This document shows positions 17,474 through 27,350 of a stretch of 64,000 nucleotides of DNA, piece after piece. The first letter of the stretch is position 1, and each line of letters opens with the position of its first letter. Location of the stretch: NCBI GenBank assembly GCA_900539115.1, contig UQAQ01000001.1:88948-152947 (forward strand). The letters run 5' to 3'. Made by a program: the position numbers and the translations under genes. The notes under the pieces were generated by a model, which was given only the letters and a program-made list of their open reading frames with translations, was not told the origin of the DNA and did no database searches. Origin of the DNA: an uncultured Roseburia sp. Lineage in GTDB: Bacteria; Bacillota; Clostridia; Lachnospirales; Lachnospiraceae.

Positions 17474-18613
17474 ATGTTTTTCTTTTTAACAATAATCATT
17501 GCGGGGCTAAGTACCGCACTTCCGCTGCGGAAAAAGCGAGATGTTTTCTTTGGTTTGGCAGCGATGGCAATCTGTGCTTTTATTGAATTTCTATGGTATT
17601 ACATTTTCAGGGAAGCCTTTTTGGCAGAACCGTATATGGTGATCTGGGAAAATATCCATGAAAATAGTATACTTGGGATTCATTTTGAATTATTATATAC
17701 GACGACGGCTCTCTATACATTTTTGCTGTGGATCCTGCCGCATATGCGCCCGGAGCGCAAAGGACAGTCTGTGAGGGCGGTTTTCGAAAAAATGAGTATG
17801 GCAGTGCTTTCCCTCGTTGTACTGGCGGCGGGGCTGTATTTCCAGTATACGTTTATATACATGGATGTATATAAAGTAGGATGCTGTTTCTTTCTCAGCC
17901 TGCTTTTATACGCTGCCATTCTCGTAAAATTTTTTGAAACCGAAAAGTATTATGAGATGAAAAAGCAACAGAAAGAATATGAAGATATGGAAAAGATCCG
18001 GATGCGCCAACTGGAATTTTATCAATCGAAAATGCTTGCCGAAGATAAGCTTCGTAAACTTACCCATGACATGAGTAAATATATGGAAGCCTTCGAAAAT
18101 TTAAAGAAAGAGCAGCCGGGAGAAATACAAGGTTATATCGAACAATTAGCGGATTCCATGCAGTCAGTGGAACGCACTGTAGTTACCGGAAACGCGCTGG
18201 TAGACACGATTTTGATGGAGAAGGAAAAAGAGGCGCACAGCAAAGAAATGGACTTTCAGATCGTGGCGCAGACGACGCGTTTGTCGGAGTTTAAAAGTGT
18301 CTATTTATGTTCTATTTTTGCCAATGCGTTAGACAATGCCATTGAGGCGTGCGACGAGGTGCCACGGGAGAAGGCATTTGTTAAAGTAGATATTACAGAA
18401 GCGGGGGATGGTGTGTATATTCTTTTTGAAAATTCTTACCCGGAAGATCGTAAGCGAAAATACTTTGAAACGTCCAAAGAAGATAAATTTCTGCACGGAT
18501 TTGGGCTGAAAAACATACAAAACGGAGTGGAAAAATGCGGTGGAAATGTATCCATTCATATGGGAGCCGGGGTATTTTCTCTGTCCATCCTGCTAAATGG
18601 GATGTCAAAATGA
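17474..18613 (+). CDS. GHKL-domain sensor histidine kinase
   Basis: 379 aa. About five hydrophobic segments in the first 155 residues are followed by a coiled-coil linker (FETEKYYEMKKQQKEYEDMEK), the phospho-acceptor region LRKLTHDMSKY, and an ATPase domain with N-box FANALDNAIEAC and FGLKNIQNGVEKCGG. These are traits of AgrC/VirS-type quorum or peptide sensors. The ATG at 17474 has only a distant GAAGGG site. No peptide precursor gene is visible nearby. Confidence 0.92.
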   Translation: MFFFLTIIIAGLSTALPLRKKRDVFFGLAAMAICAFIEFLWYYIFREAFLAEPYMVIWENIHENSILGIHFELLYTTTALYTFLLWILPHMRPERKGQSVRAVFEKMSMAVLSLVVLAAGLYFQYTFIYMDVYKVGCCFFLSLLLYAAILVKFFETEKYYEMKKQQKEYEDMEKIRMRQLEFYQSKMLAEDKLRKLTHDMSKYMEAFENLKKEQPGEIQGYIEQLADSMQSVERTVVTGNALVDTILMEKEKEAHSKEMDFQIVAQTTRLSEFKSVYLCSIFANALDNAIEACDEVPREKAFVKVDITEAGDGVYILFENSYPEDRKRKYFETSKEDKFLHGFGLKNIQNGVEKCGGNVSIHMGAGVFSLSILLNGMSK

Positions 18614-18698
18614 CCATACAGGCAGACCCCCTTGCGAAGGAGAGGAAACATTTCTATAATGTAGAAAAAAGGGAAAAGTTCCCGGAATGGAGCATACT

Positions 18699-19304
18699 AT
18701 GAAATGTGATTATTGTAAGATTCATTATGAAGAGAATGAGGGCGTCTGTCCAAATTGCGGCATGACACCGAGAAAGCGCTGGGCAAAGGTATTATGTGCA
18801 GTTGCAGAAGTGATATTTTGGATGTACTGGATTATGATGATTCCTGTAGCTTGGGGGGAAGCAAGAATTGGGCATCCGGTGATTGCTTTGGTGGCAGATA
18901 TCCTGGCACTGCCGTCGAGTTATTATCTGATTCGTCGCTTTCTTGGCAGAAAGCATCGCAATATGCTGGCAGGAATCCGTGCAGCTATGATTATCCTGAG
19001 TGCCTTGTTGTTTATCATTGGTTCAACCGGAAAATATCAAATGTCAGAATTTCATGTAAAACAGATGGCAGAGAGCCATTTGAAAGGTTCTTTTGCACAT
19101 GATAAAACGTTTGAATACGGAACATGTGAAGAGATTAAATATTTTACGGACCAAAAGGACCGTTTTGTTTATTGGGCAGAGGTAACGATGTCTTATCGTG
19201 TCAAAGACGGAGAGGGAAATCCGGTTTCGAAACAACAGACATACATTATAAAATGGAATGCCACGAACGATAATTATGAATGGCATGGTGCAAAGAAAGA
19301 GTAA
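18699..19304 (+). CDS. Zinc-ribbon membrane protein of unknown function
   Basis: 201 aa from ATG 18699 (GGAG 6 nt upstream; an ATG at 18687 is the alternative). An N-terminal zinc ribbon (CDYC...CPNCG) is followed by hydrophobic segments at about residues 30-48, 54-76 and 88-108. A C-terminal soluble domain of about 90 aa (YQMSEFHVKQMAESHLKGSF ... EWHGAKK) follows. The gene has the same orientation as the two-component genes and ends in a strong terminator. I do not recognise the family. Confidence 0.7.
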   Translation: MKCDYCKIHYEENEGVCPNCGMTPRKRWAKVLCAVAEVIFWMYWIMMIPVAWGEARIGHPVIALVADILALPSSYYLIRRFLGRKHRNMLAGIRAAMIILSALLFIIGSTGKYQMSEFHVKQMAESHLKGSFAHDKTFEYGTCEEIKYFTDQKDRFVYWAEVTMSYRVKDGEGNPVSKQQTYIIKWNATNDNYEWHGAKKE

Positions 19305-19346
19305 CACAAGCTATAGAAATGAAATAGTGCTATTGCTTGTAAAAAT

Positions 19347-19389
19347 AAAAGCATTTCATAAGTTGCTGGAACAACCATGAAATGCTTTT
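19347..19389. terminator. Bidirectional terminator between convergent genes
   Basis: A 13-bp perfect stem (19347-19359 / 19377-19389) with T-rich sequence on the exit side of both strands. It serves the zinc-ribbon membrane protein gene and the GH2 gene, which converge here. Confidence 0.85.
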
Positions 19390-19420
19390 TATTTTGTCTG
19401 ATATACTAAGATATTACCTA

Positions 19421-22400
19421 TTACTCAAACTGTAACCATTCCAGATCGAATTTACATCCCGGAAGGAAAATCAGATTCAGGTTATAATCTCCGGATACCG
19501 GTTCCAATTCGAAGGTCTGTACCTGCGATTCGTCGCTGTAAGGGAAATCAACGATCTGGTTGATGACAGCATCGCTGCCGTCTGCCGGAACAAATCTTAC
19601 ATGGATCGTATTCATCTCGATATGCGAACGTCCGCAGATGGTAATCTGGTGGAATCCATCTTTTGAAAAATGCATATTGGTATATTCTACGGTTACATTG
19701 TTTCCAATCTCGCGGATGGCGTCACCATCGATCGTAAACATATCACCTGTAACATTGGAGCAGTCGGAGGCAAGAAGTTTTGCGTAAGCTTTTTCTACCT
19801 TTGTGAAATAGAAGCCTTGCAGAGACATCTTGATTTCCGGATAAACGACGATGGAGATCGTCTGAACCCCTTTGAGTCGCTTGCTTAATGTAAATACATT
19901 TTCCTGATAGTGATTGTACCAGCTCTTGGCTTCGTACGTTGCCTGGAGCAGACATTCGCCGGTGGCACAGGTGGTTCCCGGAGCGGCAGGTTCGGTGATG
20001 CTTCCTTTTTCGGAAGGAAGACCCGGAGTACCGAGCCATACTTCAACCGGAAGCACATCACTAAAGGAAAAAATTGGAAGATGGATCTCGTCGGAACCAT
20101 AATCTCCAAAATCAATATTTTCAAAGGTTACCACAGTACGGTCATTTCCGGTAATATAGACTCCACCCTGGAAACTCAGGATCAAGCCGTCATCGGAACT
20201 TTCGGAGTAGTCGATGGCGGATACGATCTTATAAGGATCGTGTGTGGCATCGCCGAGACCGGTTACTTCAAATTCCAGTTCGGAGATTACTTCGACGTGG
20301 TCTAAGCCGTTGCAACAGGTACAGCACAGACGAAATTCGCCATCGCCGACTGCCTGAATCGAAGCAGTATTTGTCTCTTTGTCCACGGTGATCTTTACTG
20401 CGTTACTCTGCACACCGTTGAGTGTGACTGCCTTAAATTCAATGTCCTGATAGGTTGCATTCTCCGGATAAATTTTTGCCGTTACAACGGTTTCTTTATG
20501 TTCGGCATCTAAAATTGAAGTGCCCTGATTAGTCAGTTCAATCTTTCGAACCGGAATTTCATTCGTGCGATCCGGAATTAAAATACCACTTTCTAATGTC
20601 TTTTCTGCAAGAGAAAATGTCGTATTTTCCATCTGGCAGGAGATGCCGTCCGGAACGGTATCGGCAGGCACAGCCTGCAGTGTCAGATGAGCATCCGGCA
20701 GAGATGGTGAACTAACGGTTACCTGAATGTCACCGGATTCTGTCTTTGCGGCAATGATCGCCAGCAGTTTTCCACTGAATAATTTGCGGCTGGTGCCTTT
20801 GTATTGGTCAAAATCGGAACTATCGCCGTTGTCAAGGCCGATCAGGCGGCCGGCGCCGGTTACGGATACGTTCATGCGGCTTCGTCCATTCGCGACGAGG
20901 ATACCGTCTGCATCCAGGGTATCAATGGTGACAAAGATCAGATCTTCGCCATTTGCCGTAAGCGTCTCTTTGTCCGGGGTAAGACGGATGATTGCCGGAT
21001 CGCCGAAGGACTGCTGTTTGTCTCTTGCGATCACATTGCCCTCTTCGTCGTAGGCAACGGCTTCGATCACGCCTTTGCTGTAAGGAATCTGCCAGTCACC
21101 GGAAAGTGTCGTGCCATGAGCATGGTCAATTTCCACGATACCCTGACTCTGTCCCTGATAGAAGAGTTCTACTTTCGGAGCATTGGAGAAGATACGTACA
21201 TCGATCAGCTGACCTTCGTTGAAATCCCAGTAAGGCAGAAGATGTACCATCGGTTTTTTCTTATAATCGGTCCATTCTGCCTGATACAGGTAGAATGTGT
21301 CTTTGGGAAAGCCGGCAGTATCAACCTGTCCAAAATACGAATTTTTGGTAAAATATGGGGTTGGCTCGCCCAAATAATCAAAGCCGGACCAGAGGTACTG
21401 TCCAAAGCAGAACTCGCGGTCGCGGTGTGCGATGATCGTGTGCTCGGAATTTTTTGCTCCCCAGTTTGTCGTACAGTTTCCGAGAGTCGAACATTGCAGG
21501 TCATCAAATGTCAAAAGACGATTGGAAAGAGGGAAATGATAGATGCCGCGGCTTTGTACGGTAGCACTTGTCTCACTTCCAAATATTTTCCAGTCCGGAT
21601 ATTTTTCATGATGTTCGTCATAACATTTATCGAGGTAGTTGTAGCCGACGAGATCGATCACTTCGCCGGTGCGCTGGGCAGCTTCCCATTCGATATAATT
21701 CGATGCCAGTGTGGTGTAGGCATTTTTGCGGTAATCGAGCTCGCGGACGGCATTATGAAGTTCTTTCGTCAGTTCCAGTCCGCGGTCAAAATGGGTATCA
21801 TAAATCTCATTTCCGATTCCCCAGATGAAGACACAAGGGTGGTTGCGGTCCTGACGAACCCAGCTTGTCAGATCCTTTTTCCACCAGTCTTTAAAGTCAT
21901 TGCCGTAGTCATAATCGGTTTTTGTGCGCTCCCACATATCAAAACTCTCGGTGTAGAGCAGGAGTCCCAGCTCATCGCAGAGATTCAGCATATGTTCCGG
22001 TGGCATATTGTGCGCGTTTCGGATCGAATTTACACCCATTTCCTTTAACGTAAGGAGCTGACGGCGGAGAGCCGCTTTGTTCATGGCGGCACCCAGGGAA
22101 CCGAGAACGTGATGCTCACAAGTACCATTGATCTTTACGTGACGGCCATTTAAGAAAAATCCCTTATCCGCATCAAACGCAATGTCACGGAATCCCAGAT
22201 TCTGGGTGATGGAATCCGTGAGAGTATCGCCGGCATATAAGGAAGTGCGGATCTGATACAGATTTGGCTCTTTAATATCCCATAATTTCGGTTCAATAAC
22301 AGTCAGTACCTGTTTGTCAACCTGAACGGAGTCTGAAAAATGTATCGTGCTTTCATGAGAGGTCACAAGAGTGCCGTCGGCATCAAAAATCTCGTGACAG

Positions 22401-22963
22401 ATCCGACCTTCGTCTGTGGCACCTGTTTCATCGATAAATTCGGTATCCATAAATACTTCCCAGGTTTTTCCAAGTTTTTCTGTGGAAAGATACGTTCCAT
22501 TATGTACGAGATGAGCCGCGCGGGAAGTGGCAAGCCACACATCGCGGTAAATGCCTGAGCCCGGATACCAGCGGCTGTTTGGCAGATGGTATTCATTGCG
22601 GACAAGAAGTTCATTGTCGCCGTCCTCTAATTTGTCGGTCAGATCAACGACAAATTCCGAATAACCATGTTTCCATGTGAAAATTTCTTTTTGATTCAAA
22701 TAAATCGTTGTATCCATATAGACACCTTCAAAGATCAGTTCCATCTTTTGCGTGTCCGGATCCGCCTTGTCAAGAAGCTGCTTTTTGTTGATAATCCTTC
22801 GATAACAACTTATGGCCTGTTCATACAGATTTTCTGTATCATAGATCATCCAGTCATGGGGAAGATCTACCGGCGTCCAGGACGTATTTTGAAATAATGT
22901 TTCGATCGGAGTGTCCAAAGGAAACTTGCAAAACGTCCAGTTGTCATTCAGTCGTTTTTTCAT
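19421..22963 (-). CDS. Glycoside hydrolase family 2 (beta-galactosidase-like), large
   Basis: 1180 aa from the ATG at 22963 (AAGGCAGGA upstream). The frame stays open to 23071, but that stretch runs through the transposed element and has no ribosome site. GH2 sandwich, Ig-like and TIM-barrel domains come in order. The acid/base Glu is in IWGIGNE, the nucleophile Glu is probably in IFGSETSA, and SGFDYLGEPTPYF is also typical. About 500 further residues contain Ig-like (DUF4982-type) and two beta-sandwich, possibly carbohydrate-binding, modules. No signal peptide is seen, so it is probably intracellular and acts on imported oligosaccharides. Substrate specificity cannot be fixed from sequence alone. 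Confidence 0.9.
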   Translation of the reverse strand: MKKRLNDNWTFCKFPLDTPIETLFQNTSWTPVDLPHDWMIYDTENLYEQAISCYRRIINKKQLLDKADPDTQKMELIFEGVYMDTTIYLNQKEIFTWKHGYSEFVVDLTDKLEDGDNELLVRNEYHLPNSRWYPGSGIYRDVWLATSRAAHLVHNGTYLSTEKLGKTWEVFMDTEFIDETGATDEGRICHEIFDADGTLVTSHESTIHFSDSVQVDKQVLTVIEPKLWDIKEPNLYQIRTSLYAGDTLTDSITQNLGFRDIAFDADKGFFLNGRHVKINGTCEHHVLGSLGAAMNKAALRRQLLTLKEMGVNSIRNAHNMPPEHMLNLCDELGLLLYTESFDMWERTKTDYDYGNDFKDWWKKDLTSWVRQDRNHPCVFIWGIGNEIYDTHFDRGLELTKELHNAVRELDYRKNAYTTLASNYIEWEAAQRTGEVIDLVGYNYLDKCYDEHHEKYPDWKIFGSETSATVQSRGIYHFPLSNRLLTFDDLQCSTLGNCTTNWGAKNSEHTIIAHRDREFCFGQYLWSGFDYLGEPTPYFTKNSYFGQVDTAGFPKDTFYLYQAEWTDYKKKPMVHLLPYWDFNEGQLIDVRIFSNAPKVELFYQGQSQGIVEIDHAHGTTLSGDWQIPYSKGVIEAVAYDEEGNVIARDKQQSFGDPAIIRLTPDKETLTANGEDLIFVTIDTLDADGILVANGRSRMNVSVTGAGRLIGLDNGDSSDFDQYKGTSRKLFSGKLLAIIAAKTESGDIQVTVSSPSLPDAHLTLQAVPADTVPDGISCQMENTTFSLAEKTLESGILIPDRTNEIPVRKIELTNQGTSILDAEHKETVVTAKIYPENATYQDIEFKAVTLNGVQSNAVKITVDKETNTASIQAVGDGEFRLCCTCCNGLDHVEVISELEFEVTGLGDATHDPYKIVSAIDYSESSDDGLILSFQGGVYITGNDRTVVTFENIDFGDYGSDEIHLPIFSFSDVLPVEVWLGTPGLPSEKGSITEPAAPGTTCATGECLLQATYEAKSWYNHYQENVFTLSKRLKGVQTISIVVYPEIKMSLQGFYFTKVEKAYAKLLASDCSNVTGDMFTIDGDAIREIGNNVTVEYTNMHFSKDGFHQITICGRSHIEMNTIHVRFVPADGSDAVINQIVDFPYSDESQVQTFELEPVSGDYNLNLIFLPGCKFDLEWLQFE

Positions 22964-22996
22964 TTGATAAATCCTGCCTTTCATTTTTCCAAAGAG

Positions 22997-23181
22997 GTAA
23001 CGATTCAGGTCTCTCCCTCCCCGTTTGCATTCGCATTTCGAACACTTCGTGTTCTTTCCCGCCTTTGACAAGGCTAAAAATGCTCATGTGGGGGAGGGGA
23101 CCCGATGTGCAGAAAAACAATGTCTTTTACGTGCAAGCACGACAATCCATTGTTTTTTGCACATCGGGTCTGAATAGTTAC
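22997..23181 (+). mobile_element. Full-length structured IS66-type element (copy D)
   Basis: 185 bp. The terminal inverted repeats are GTAACGATTCAG (22997-23008, one mismatch) and CTGAATAGTTAC (23170-23181). Inside are CCCTCCCC/GGGGAGGG (23015-23022 / 23091-23098), hairpins at 23040-23054 and 23061-23074, a 22-bp stem with one bulge (23100-23122 / 23148-23169), and a hairpin at 23130-23141. It aligns with copy C along its length. The flanking 8-mers (CCAAAGAG and AAAAAGTT) match at only 4 of 8 positions, so a duplication is eroded or absent. It lies in the upstream region of the GH2 gene. Confidence 0.85.
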
Positions 23182-23261
23182 AAAAAGTTTTGCACTTTAA
23201 CAATAATTATATTATACTAGTAGTATGGTTTCAAGAAAAAAATAGGAATTTGGAGCGAAAA

Positions 23262-23723
23262 ATGCAAATTTGTAAAATGAGCGGCAGACAGATAAATCAA
23301 GCATTGGAACTGATACGGAAAGTGTTTGATGAATGCGACAAAGAAGACTATGAAGACATGGGAATCCTGTCCTTTTATCATTTTATCCGCAGAGAACAGA
23401 TTGAAGAGCGGGTGCAGAGTGGAGAGATGGTATTCTTTGGTGCATATGAAGAGTCTGAACTGGTCGGCGTGATCGCGATGCGCGAGGGCTTTCATGTGAG
23501 CCTGTTATTTGTAGAAAAAAACCGGCAGAGGCAGGGGATAGGGAAAAAACTGATTCGGCGCGGAGTGGCGTATTGCATGGAGAAAAATCCGCAGCTGAAA
23601 GCAATTACTGTCAGTGCGTCGCCGAAGGGAAAAAGAGCATATGAGGCGATGGGGTTTCGGGCATTGACACCGGAGCAGGAAAAACAGGGAATGCGCTTTA
23701 CGCCGATGCGGCTTGAGTTATAG
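23262..23723 (+). CDS. GNAT-family N-acetyltransferase
   Basis: 153 aa from the ATG at 23262, with GGAG at 23253. The acetyl-CoA binding motif is LFVEKNRQRQGIGKKLIRRG (about residues 83-102), followed by ITVSASPKGKRAYEAMGF, the usual motif B of the fold. The substrate is unknown. The gene is followed 22 nt later by the PAS hybrid kinase and may share its transcript. Confidence 0.9.
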   Translation: MQICKMSGRQINQALELIRKVFDECDKEDYEDMGILSFYHFIRREQIEERVQSGEMVFFGAYEESELVGVIAMREGFHVSLLFVEKNRQRQGIGKKLIRRGVAYCMEKNPQLKAITVSASPKGKRAYEAMGFRALTPEQEKQGMRFTPMRLEL

Positions 23724-23745
23724 AGGAAACGAACAGGAGGCAGCG

Positions 23746-26520
23746 ATGAAACAGAGTATAGAGGACCGGATGCGGAAAGAAAATAAGAACAATTTCAATA
23801 TTCAGTCATTGGAAAAAGGGTTGTTGTTTGGTACCAAAATTTGTAAAAAAACGTGGACGTATGAAATTGTTGCGCTAGATGAGACGTTTGCAAAAATGCT
23901 TGGAATACCGGCTTCACGGAAAGAAGAAGCGATAGGGATTGAAATGTCGGATATCATTCATCCCAATGATCTCGCCAGAGTTGTGAAAGAAACTCTTTGG
24001 GAGCTACAGGGAAGTGAGAAGTACGATTGCAAATATCGGATGAAAAATGCAGACGATGAATATCACTGGGTAAGGGATATCGGAGAACGTTTTTGGATTG
24101 ACGGACAGGAGTACGTTCAAGGTACGGTATTTGATATTGATGAAAAAGAGACATTGATTCGTGAGAGGGATGTTACTTATGAAAGTATGCCGGGAGGAGT
24201 TGTTTTTGTTGTTATCGGAAAAGATAATTTTTATATTCGCGAGGCGAATCAGTATAGTTTCGATATGCTTGGGGTAGGGCGGGAAGAATATCTGGGGTCT
24301 TCCGGAAAATACACGTTTCCGGAGGATTTGCCAAAATTGCGGGAACATTTTGTCCAACAGGCGAAAAAAAGAGAACCTTTGGATTATGAATTTCGTATAC
24401 GATTAGAAGAAAATGGGAAAATTGTATGGTATCGTATTATCGGAAATTATATTGATTCCCGTGAACAAGGGGAAGAATATCTTTGTATTATGATGGATAT
24501 TACTACAAGAAAGACATTTCAATATGAACTTATTAAGGAGAAGGAAAAGTATGAGAGAACATTAAATACATCGGCAGATTTATTGTTTGAATATAATGTG
24601 CGTCATAAAAAATTCCGGATCCTTGGACAAAATTATATTTCCGATGACACCAAACTTGCGATAGAAGACAGCTTGGATGAAGATTACCGAAAAATTTTAT
24701 TTAAGAATGATATTGTGTTTCGAGGTGATCGCAGCAAAATCAAGCAGTTTATAAGAGGACAGATTTCTTGTAATGATACCGTTCGTTTATTGACAAAAAA
24801 TACAGAAACAGGGAAAGTGTATTATGATAATTATGAATTGTTTCTAAATAAGATCATGGTAAAAGAGAAAACGATCCGCGTCATTGGTTATGCCAAAAAG
24901 GTAAGTTATAATGCGGTGCCGGTAACAGAGCGTCAGCAGCTGCATGAAATCTTTGATGAGCAGATTGTGAAGGATTATAGCTTTATTTTGAAAATTGATG
25001 TTCCGACCGAGGCGTTTGAGTCATATTTTATCGAAAAATCAGATTATGGATCGTATACAGGAAATCGTTACTACTCTTCTTTTTTGAAATGGTGGTGTAA
25101 CACATATGTGTGTGAACAGGATAGGAAGGAGATAGAGTTCTTTTTACAACTGGATGAGATGCTTCGCATTTTGCATTCGGGAGAGCCAAAGGGTTACCGC
25201 TTTTGCCGGGTGGAAACAAAGGAGTCTCAAAGAAAACATAAAATATGCAGCTTTTCATTTTATGGCTCTGATATCAATACGGTACTTCTTGTCGTACGTG
25301 ATGTAAGTCAGATCAGGGAAGAGGAAGTGTATCAGAAAGAAGCCAGTCAGAAACTGCTTACAGATGCTTTGGCAGAGGCGAGAGCATCAGTGAAAGGACG
25401 TCAGATGCTGATGAAATATCTGGCAGATGAAATCGAAAATCCGGTAGGAAAGATGAAAGAACTTTTGCTGGAACCGGAAAATCCGGAACTTCTTCCACAA
25501 CTGGAACGCTGTGTGGAATATATGAGTGAGATGATCGATGGCATGAAAGAATATCAGCTTTTGCAGACACCGTTTGGAAAGAGCAACGAGGCATTTAATC
25601 TATATGCTCTTTGTATGGAGGTGTGCGAGGAGGAACGCAAGATTTCACTAGGGCTCGATATTTCGATTCAGGAAGTCATTGACTTGCCAATTCATCAGGA
25701 ATATTATATGTATGGAGAGAGGTTCAGGGAGATTCTTGTCAATCTTTTGGGAAATGCTGTAAAATATGCACCTCGGGGAAGTGCGGTAAAGATTTATATT
25801 CAGGAAACGAATATTGAAACAGACCGCTGCGTGATCCGGATTCGAATGGAAGACGAGGGACCGGTGATCAATGAAAAATATTTTGAGAGAATGTTGGATG
25901 ATCAGTATGATTATAATGTAAATGAAAAAGTAATTGCTCTTGGAGGAAACGGATTTTCGGCCTCTTTGGTGGCTAAGATAACAGAACTCCTTGGTGGAAC
26001 GGTAGAATTTCGCAAAGGAGTATTGGATAGTAATGTAGTAGAAATTTCTCTTCCAGTTTTGTATTATAATGCCAATCCGTTGTTTCCGGACCAGGAACAT
26101 AAAGAAGAAGTTATCGAGGAAGTTAATATGTGTGGACAAGGATATCTTCTTGTGGAAAATGCAGAACAGAGAGATCCTTTGACGGCATCGCTTTTTCAGA
26201 TAAATGGTGCGGTTGTCTATGAGGCATCTTCCGGGAAAATGGCGATGGAATTGCTGGAAAAAATCAATTCCGGGCAGATTACGGCAGTTCTTATGGATAA
26301 AGACCTTGATGATATGAAATGTTATGAACTTGCCAGACAGATTCGGTTTCACAAGGAAAAAGTGTATGGCAAACTGCCCATCCTTCTTATGCTGGATGGT
26401 ATCGAGCAGGAAGACACCCGCTTGAATATGCTCAGTGGGATTAATGCGACGATCCATAAACCGATAAATCTTTCGAAATTATTGTGGATGATAGAGAATC
26501 TGCAGGGGAAGGGGGTTTGA
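23746..26520 (+). CDS. PAS-containing degenerate hybrid histidine kinase
   Basis: 924 aa; AGGAGG at 23735-23740 sets the ATG at 23746. Two N-terminal PAS-like domains (about residues 30-135 and 140-255) precede further sensory sequence up to about 540. Then come a HisKA-like helix in which the expected SHEIRTP reads ADEIENP (phospho-acceptor His replaced by Asp), an ATPase domain with N-box LVNLLGNAVKYAP but altered G boxes (DEGPVI, GGNGFSASL), and a receiver domain with VLMDKDL and HKP kept but VEN for VED. No membrane segment is visible. It is probably a sensor or scaffold with reduced or no autokinase activity. Confidence 0.8.
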   Translation: MKQSIEDRMRKENKNNFNIQSLEKGLLFGTKICKKTWTYEIVALDETFAKMLGIPASRKEEAIGIEMSDIIHPNDLARVVKETLWELQGSEKYDCKYRMKNADDEYHWVRDIGERFWIDGQEYVQGTVFDIDEKETLIRERDVTYESMPGGVVFVVIGKDNFYIREANQYSFDMLGVGREEYLGSSGKYTFPEDLPKLREHFVQQAKKREPLDYEFRIRLEENGKIVWYRIIGNYIDSREQGEEYLCIMMDITTRKTFQYELIKEKEKYERTLNTSADLLFEYNVRHKKFRILGQNYISDDTKLAIEDSLDEDYRKILFKNDIVFRGDRSKIKQFIRGQISCNDTVRLLTKNTETGKVYYDNYELFLNKIMVKEKTIRVIGYAKKVSYNAVPVTERQQLHEIFDEQIVKDYSFILKIDVPTEAFESYFIEKSDYGSYTGNRYYSSFLKWWCNTYVCEQDRKEIEFFLQLDEMLRILHSGEPKGYRFCRVETKESQRKHKICSFSFYGSDINTVLLVVRDVSQIREEEVYQKEASQKLLTDALAEARASVKGRQMLMKYLADEIENPVGKMKELLLEPENPELLPQLERCVEYMSEMIDGMKEYQLLQTPFGKSNEAFNLYALCMEVCEEERKISLGLDISIQEVIDLPIHQEYYMYGERFREILVNLLGNAVKYAPRGSAVKIYIQETNIETDRCVIRIRMEDEGPVINEKYFERMLDDQYDYNVNEKVIALGGNGFSASLVAKITELLGGTVEFRKGVLDSNVVEISLPVLYYNANPLFPDQEHKEEVIEEVNMCGQGYLLVENAEQRDPLTASLFQINGAVVYEASSGKMAMELLEKINSGQITAVLMDKDLDDMKCYELARQIRFHKEKVYGKLPILLMLDGIEQEDTRLNMLSGINATIHKPINLSKLLWMIENLQGKGV

Positions 26521-26525
26521 TCACG

Positions 26526-27350
26526 ATGAAAAAAGTATTGACGATAGCCGGTTCTGACTGCAGCGGTGGTGCGGGAATTCAGGCAGATTTGAAAACAATT
26601 GGTGCATGGGGCTGTTATGGCATGAGTGTTATCACAGCGGTTACGGTACAAAATACATGTGGTGTAAGGGCTGTTTATCCGGTAGAAGCAGAGGTGGTTC
26701 AGCAGCAGTTTACCGCTGTGTATGAAGATATTTTCCCGGATGCGGTAAAAATTGGGATGCTCTGCAACGAAGAAATTATCGAAGCGGTGGCAGAAACAAT
26801 TCAAACAATCCGTAAAATGCCGGGAATTCAGCCCAAGATTGTGCTGGATCCGGTCCTTGTATCGACGAGTGGAAGGAATCTGCTGAAACCACAGGCAAAA
26901 GAGATACTGCAGACAAAACTTTTTCCATTAGTGGATCTGATTACACCAAATCTCGGAGAGATGAAGGTTTTATGTGGTGCAGAAAATATGGAAGTGTCAG
27001 AGCGGGAGGCAGCAGGAAGAAAATTGGCGAAAGAGAATGACTGCGCTGTATTGATCAAAGGTGGACATGGTAGAGAATACGGCGATTCCGATGCACAGGA
27101 TCTGCTGATTCCGAAGGAGGACAAGCCGGCGGTATGGTTTCGCGCTCCGTTTATTGAAAATCCAAACACACATGGAACCGGCTGCACGTTGTCCTCTGCG
27201 ATTGCTTGTGGACTGGCACAAGGAAATACGATGGAACAGAGTATACAAAAGGCAAAAGACTATTTGACCGGCGCGATCGCCGCCGGGCTTGATCTGGGAG
27301 CCGGCAATGGTCCCCTGAATCATTTTTACAAGGTAACTATTCAGGATTAA
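26526..27350 (+). CDS. thiD: Phosphomethylpyrimidine (HMP/HMP-P) kinase
   Basis: 274 aa. ThiD phosphorylates hydroxymethylpyrimidine and its phosphate in thiamine synthesis; some homologues act on pyridoxal. Ribokinase-fold motifs are visible: IAGSDCSGGAGIQADLKT at the N-terminus, TPNLGE, IKGGH and the catalytic NTHGTGCTLSSAIA. Start ATG 26526 with AAGGGGG upstream. No other thi gene or TPP riboswitch is nearby, so it may serve salvage. The last five codons (VTIQD) and the stop are encoded by a transposed element (27333-27373). Confidence 0.94.
   Translation: MKKVLTIAGSDCSGGAGIQADLKTIGAWGCYGMSVITAVTVQNTCGVRAVYPVEAEVVQQQFTAVYEDIFPDAVKIGMLCNEEIIEAVAETIQTIRKMPGIQPKIVLDPVLVSTSGRNLLKPQAKEILQTKLFPLVDLITPNLGEMKVLCGAENMEVSEREAAGRKLAKENDCAVLIKGGHGREYGDSDAQDLLIPKEDKPAVWFRAPFIENPNTHGTGCTLSSAIACGLAQGNTMEQSIQKAKDYLTGAIAAGLDLGAGNGPLNHFYKVTIQD

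Noticed and set aside
20804..22048. Long open frame (414 codons) on the plus strand opposite the GH2 gene
   Set aside because: It is an antisense shadow of a clear GH2 enzyme, with no ribosome site, no recognisable domain and abnormal composition.
22964..23071. Upstream extension of the GH2 reading frame
   Set aside because: It runs through the transposed element, has Cys/Lys-rich sequence unlike the family, and the ribosome site lies before the ATG at 22963.
22897..23220. Two short open frames, here and at 48779-48991, with similar peptides
   Set aside because: The similarity comes from the repeated structured element; the frames overlap neighbouring genes, lack ribosome sites and are not conserved as proteins.
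26500..26525. TPP riboswitch before thiD, or cobalamin/SAM riboswitch before metH
   Set aside because: The gaps are too short (5 and 44 nt) and contain no conserved riboswitch core.
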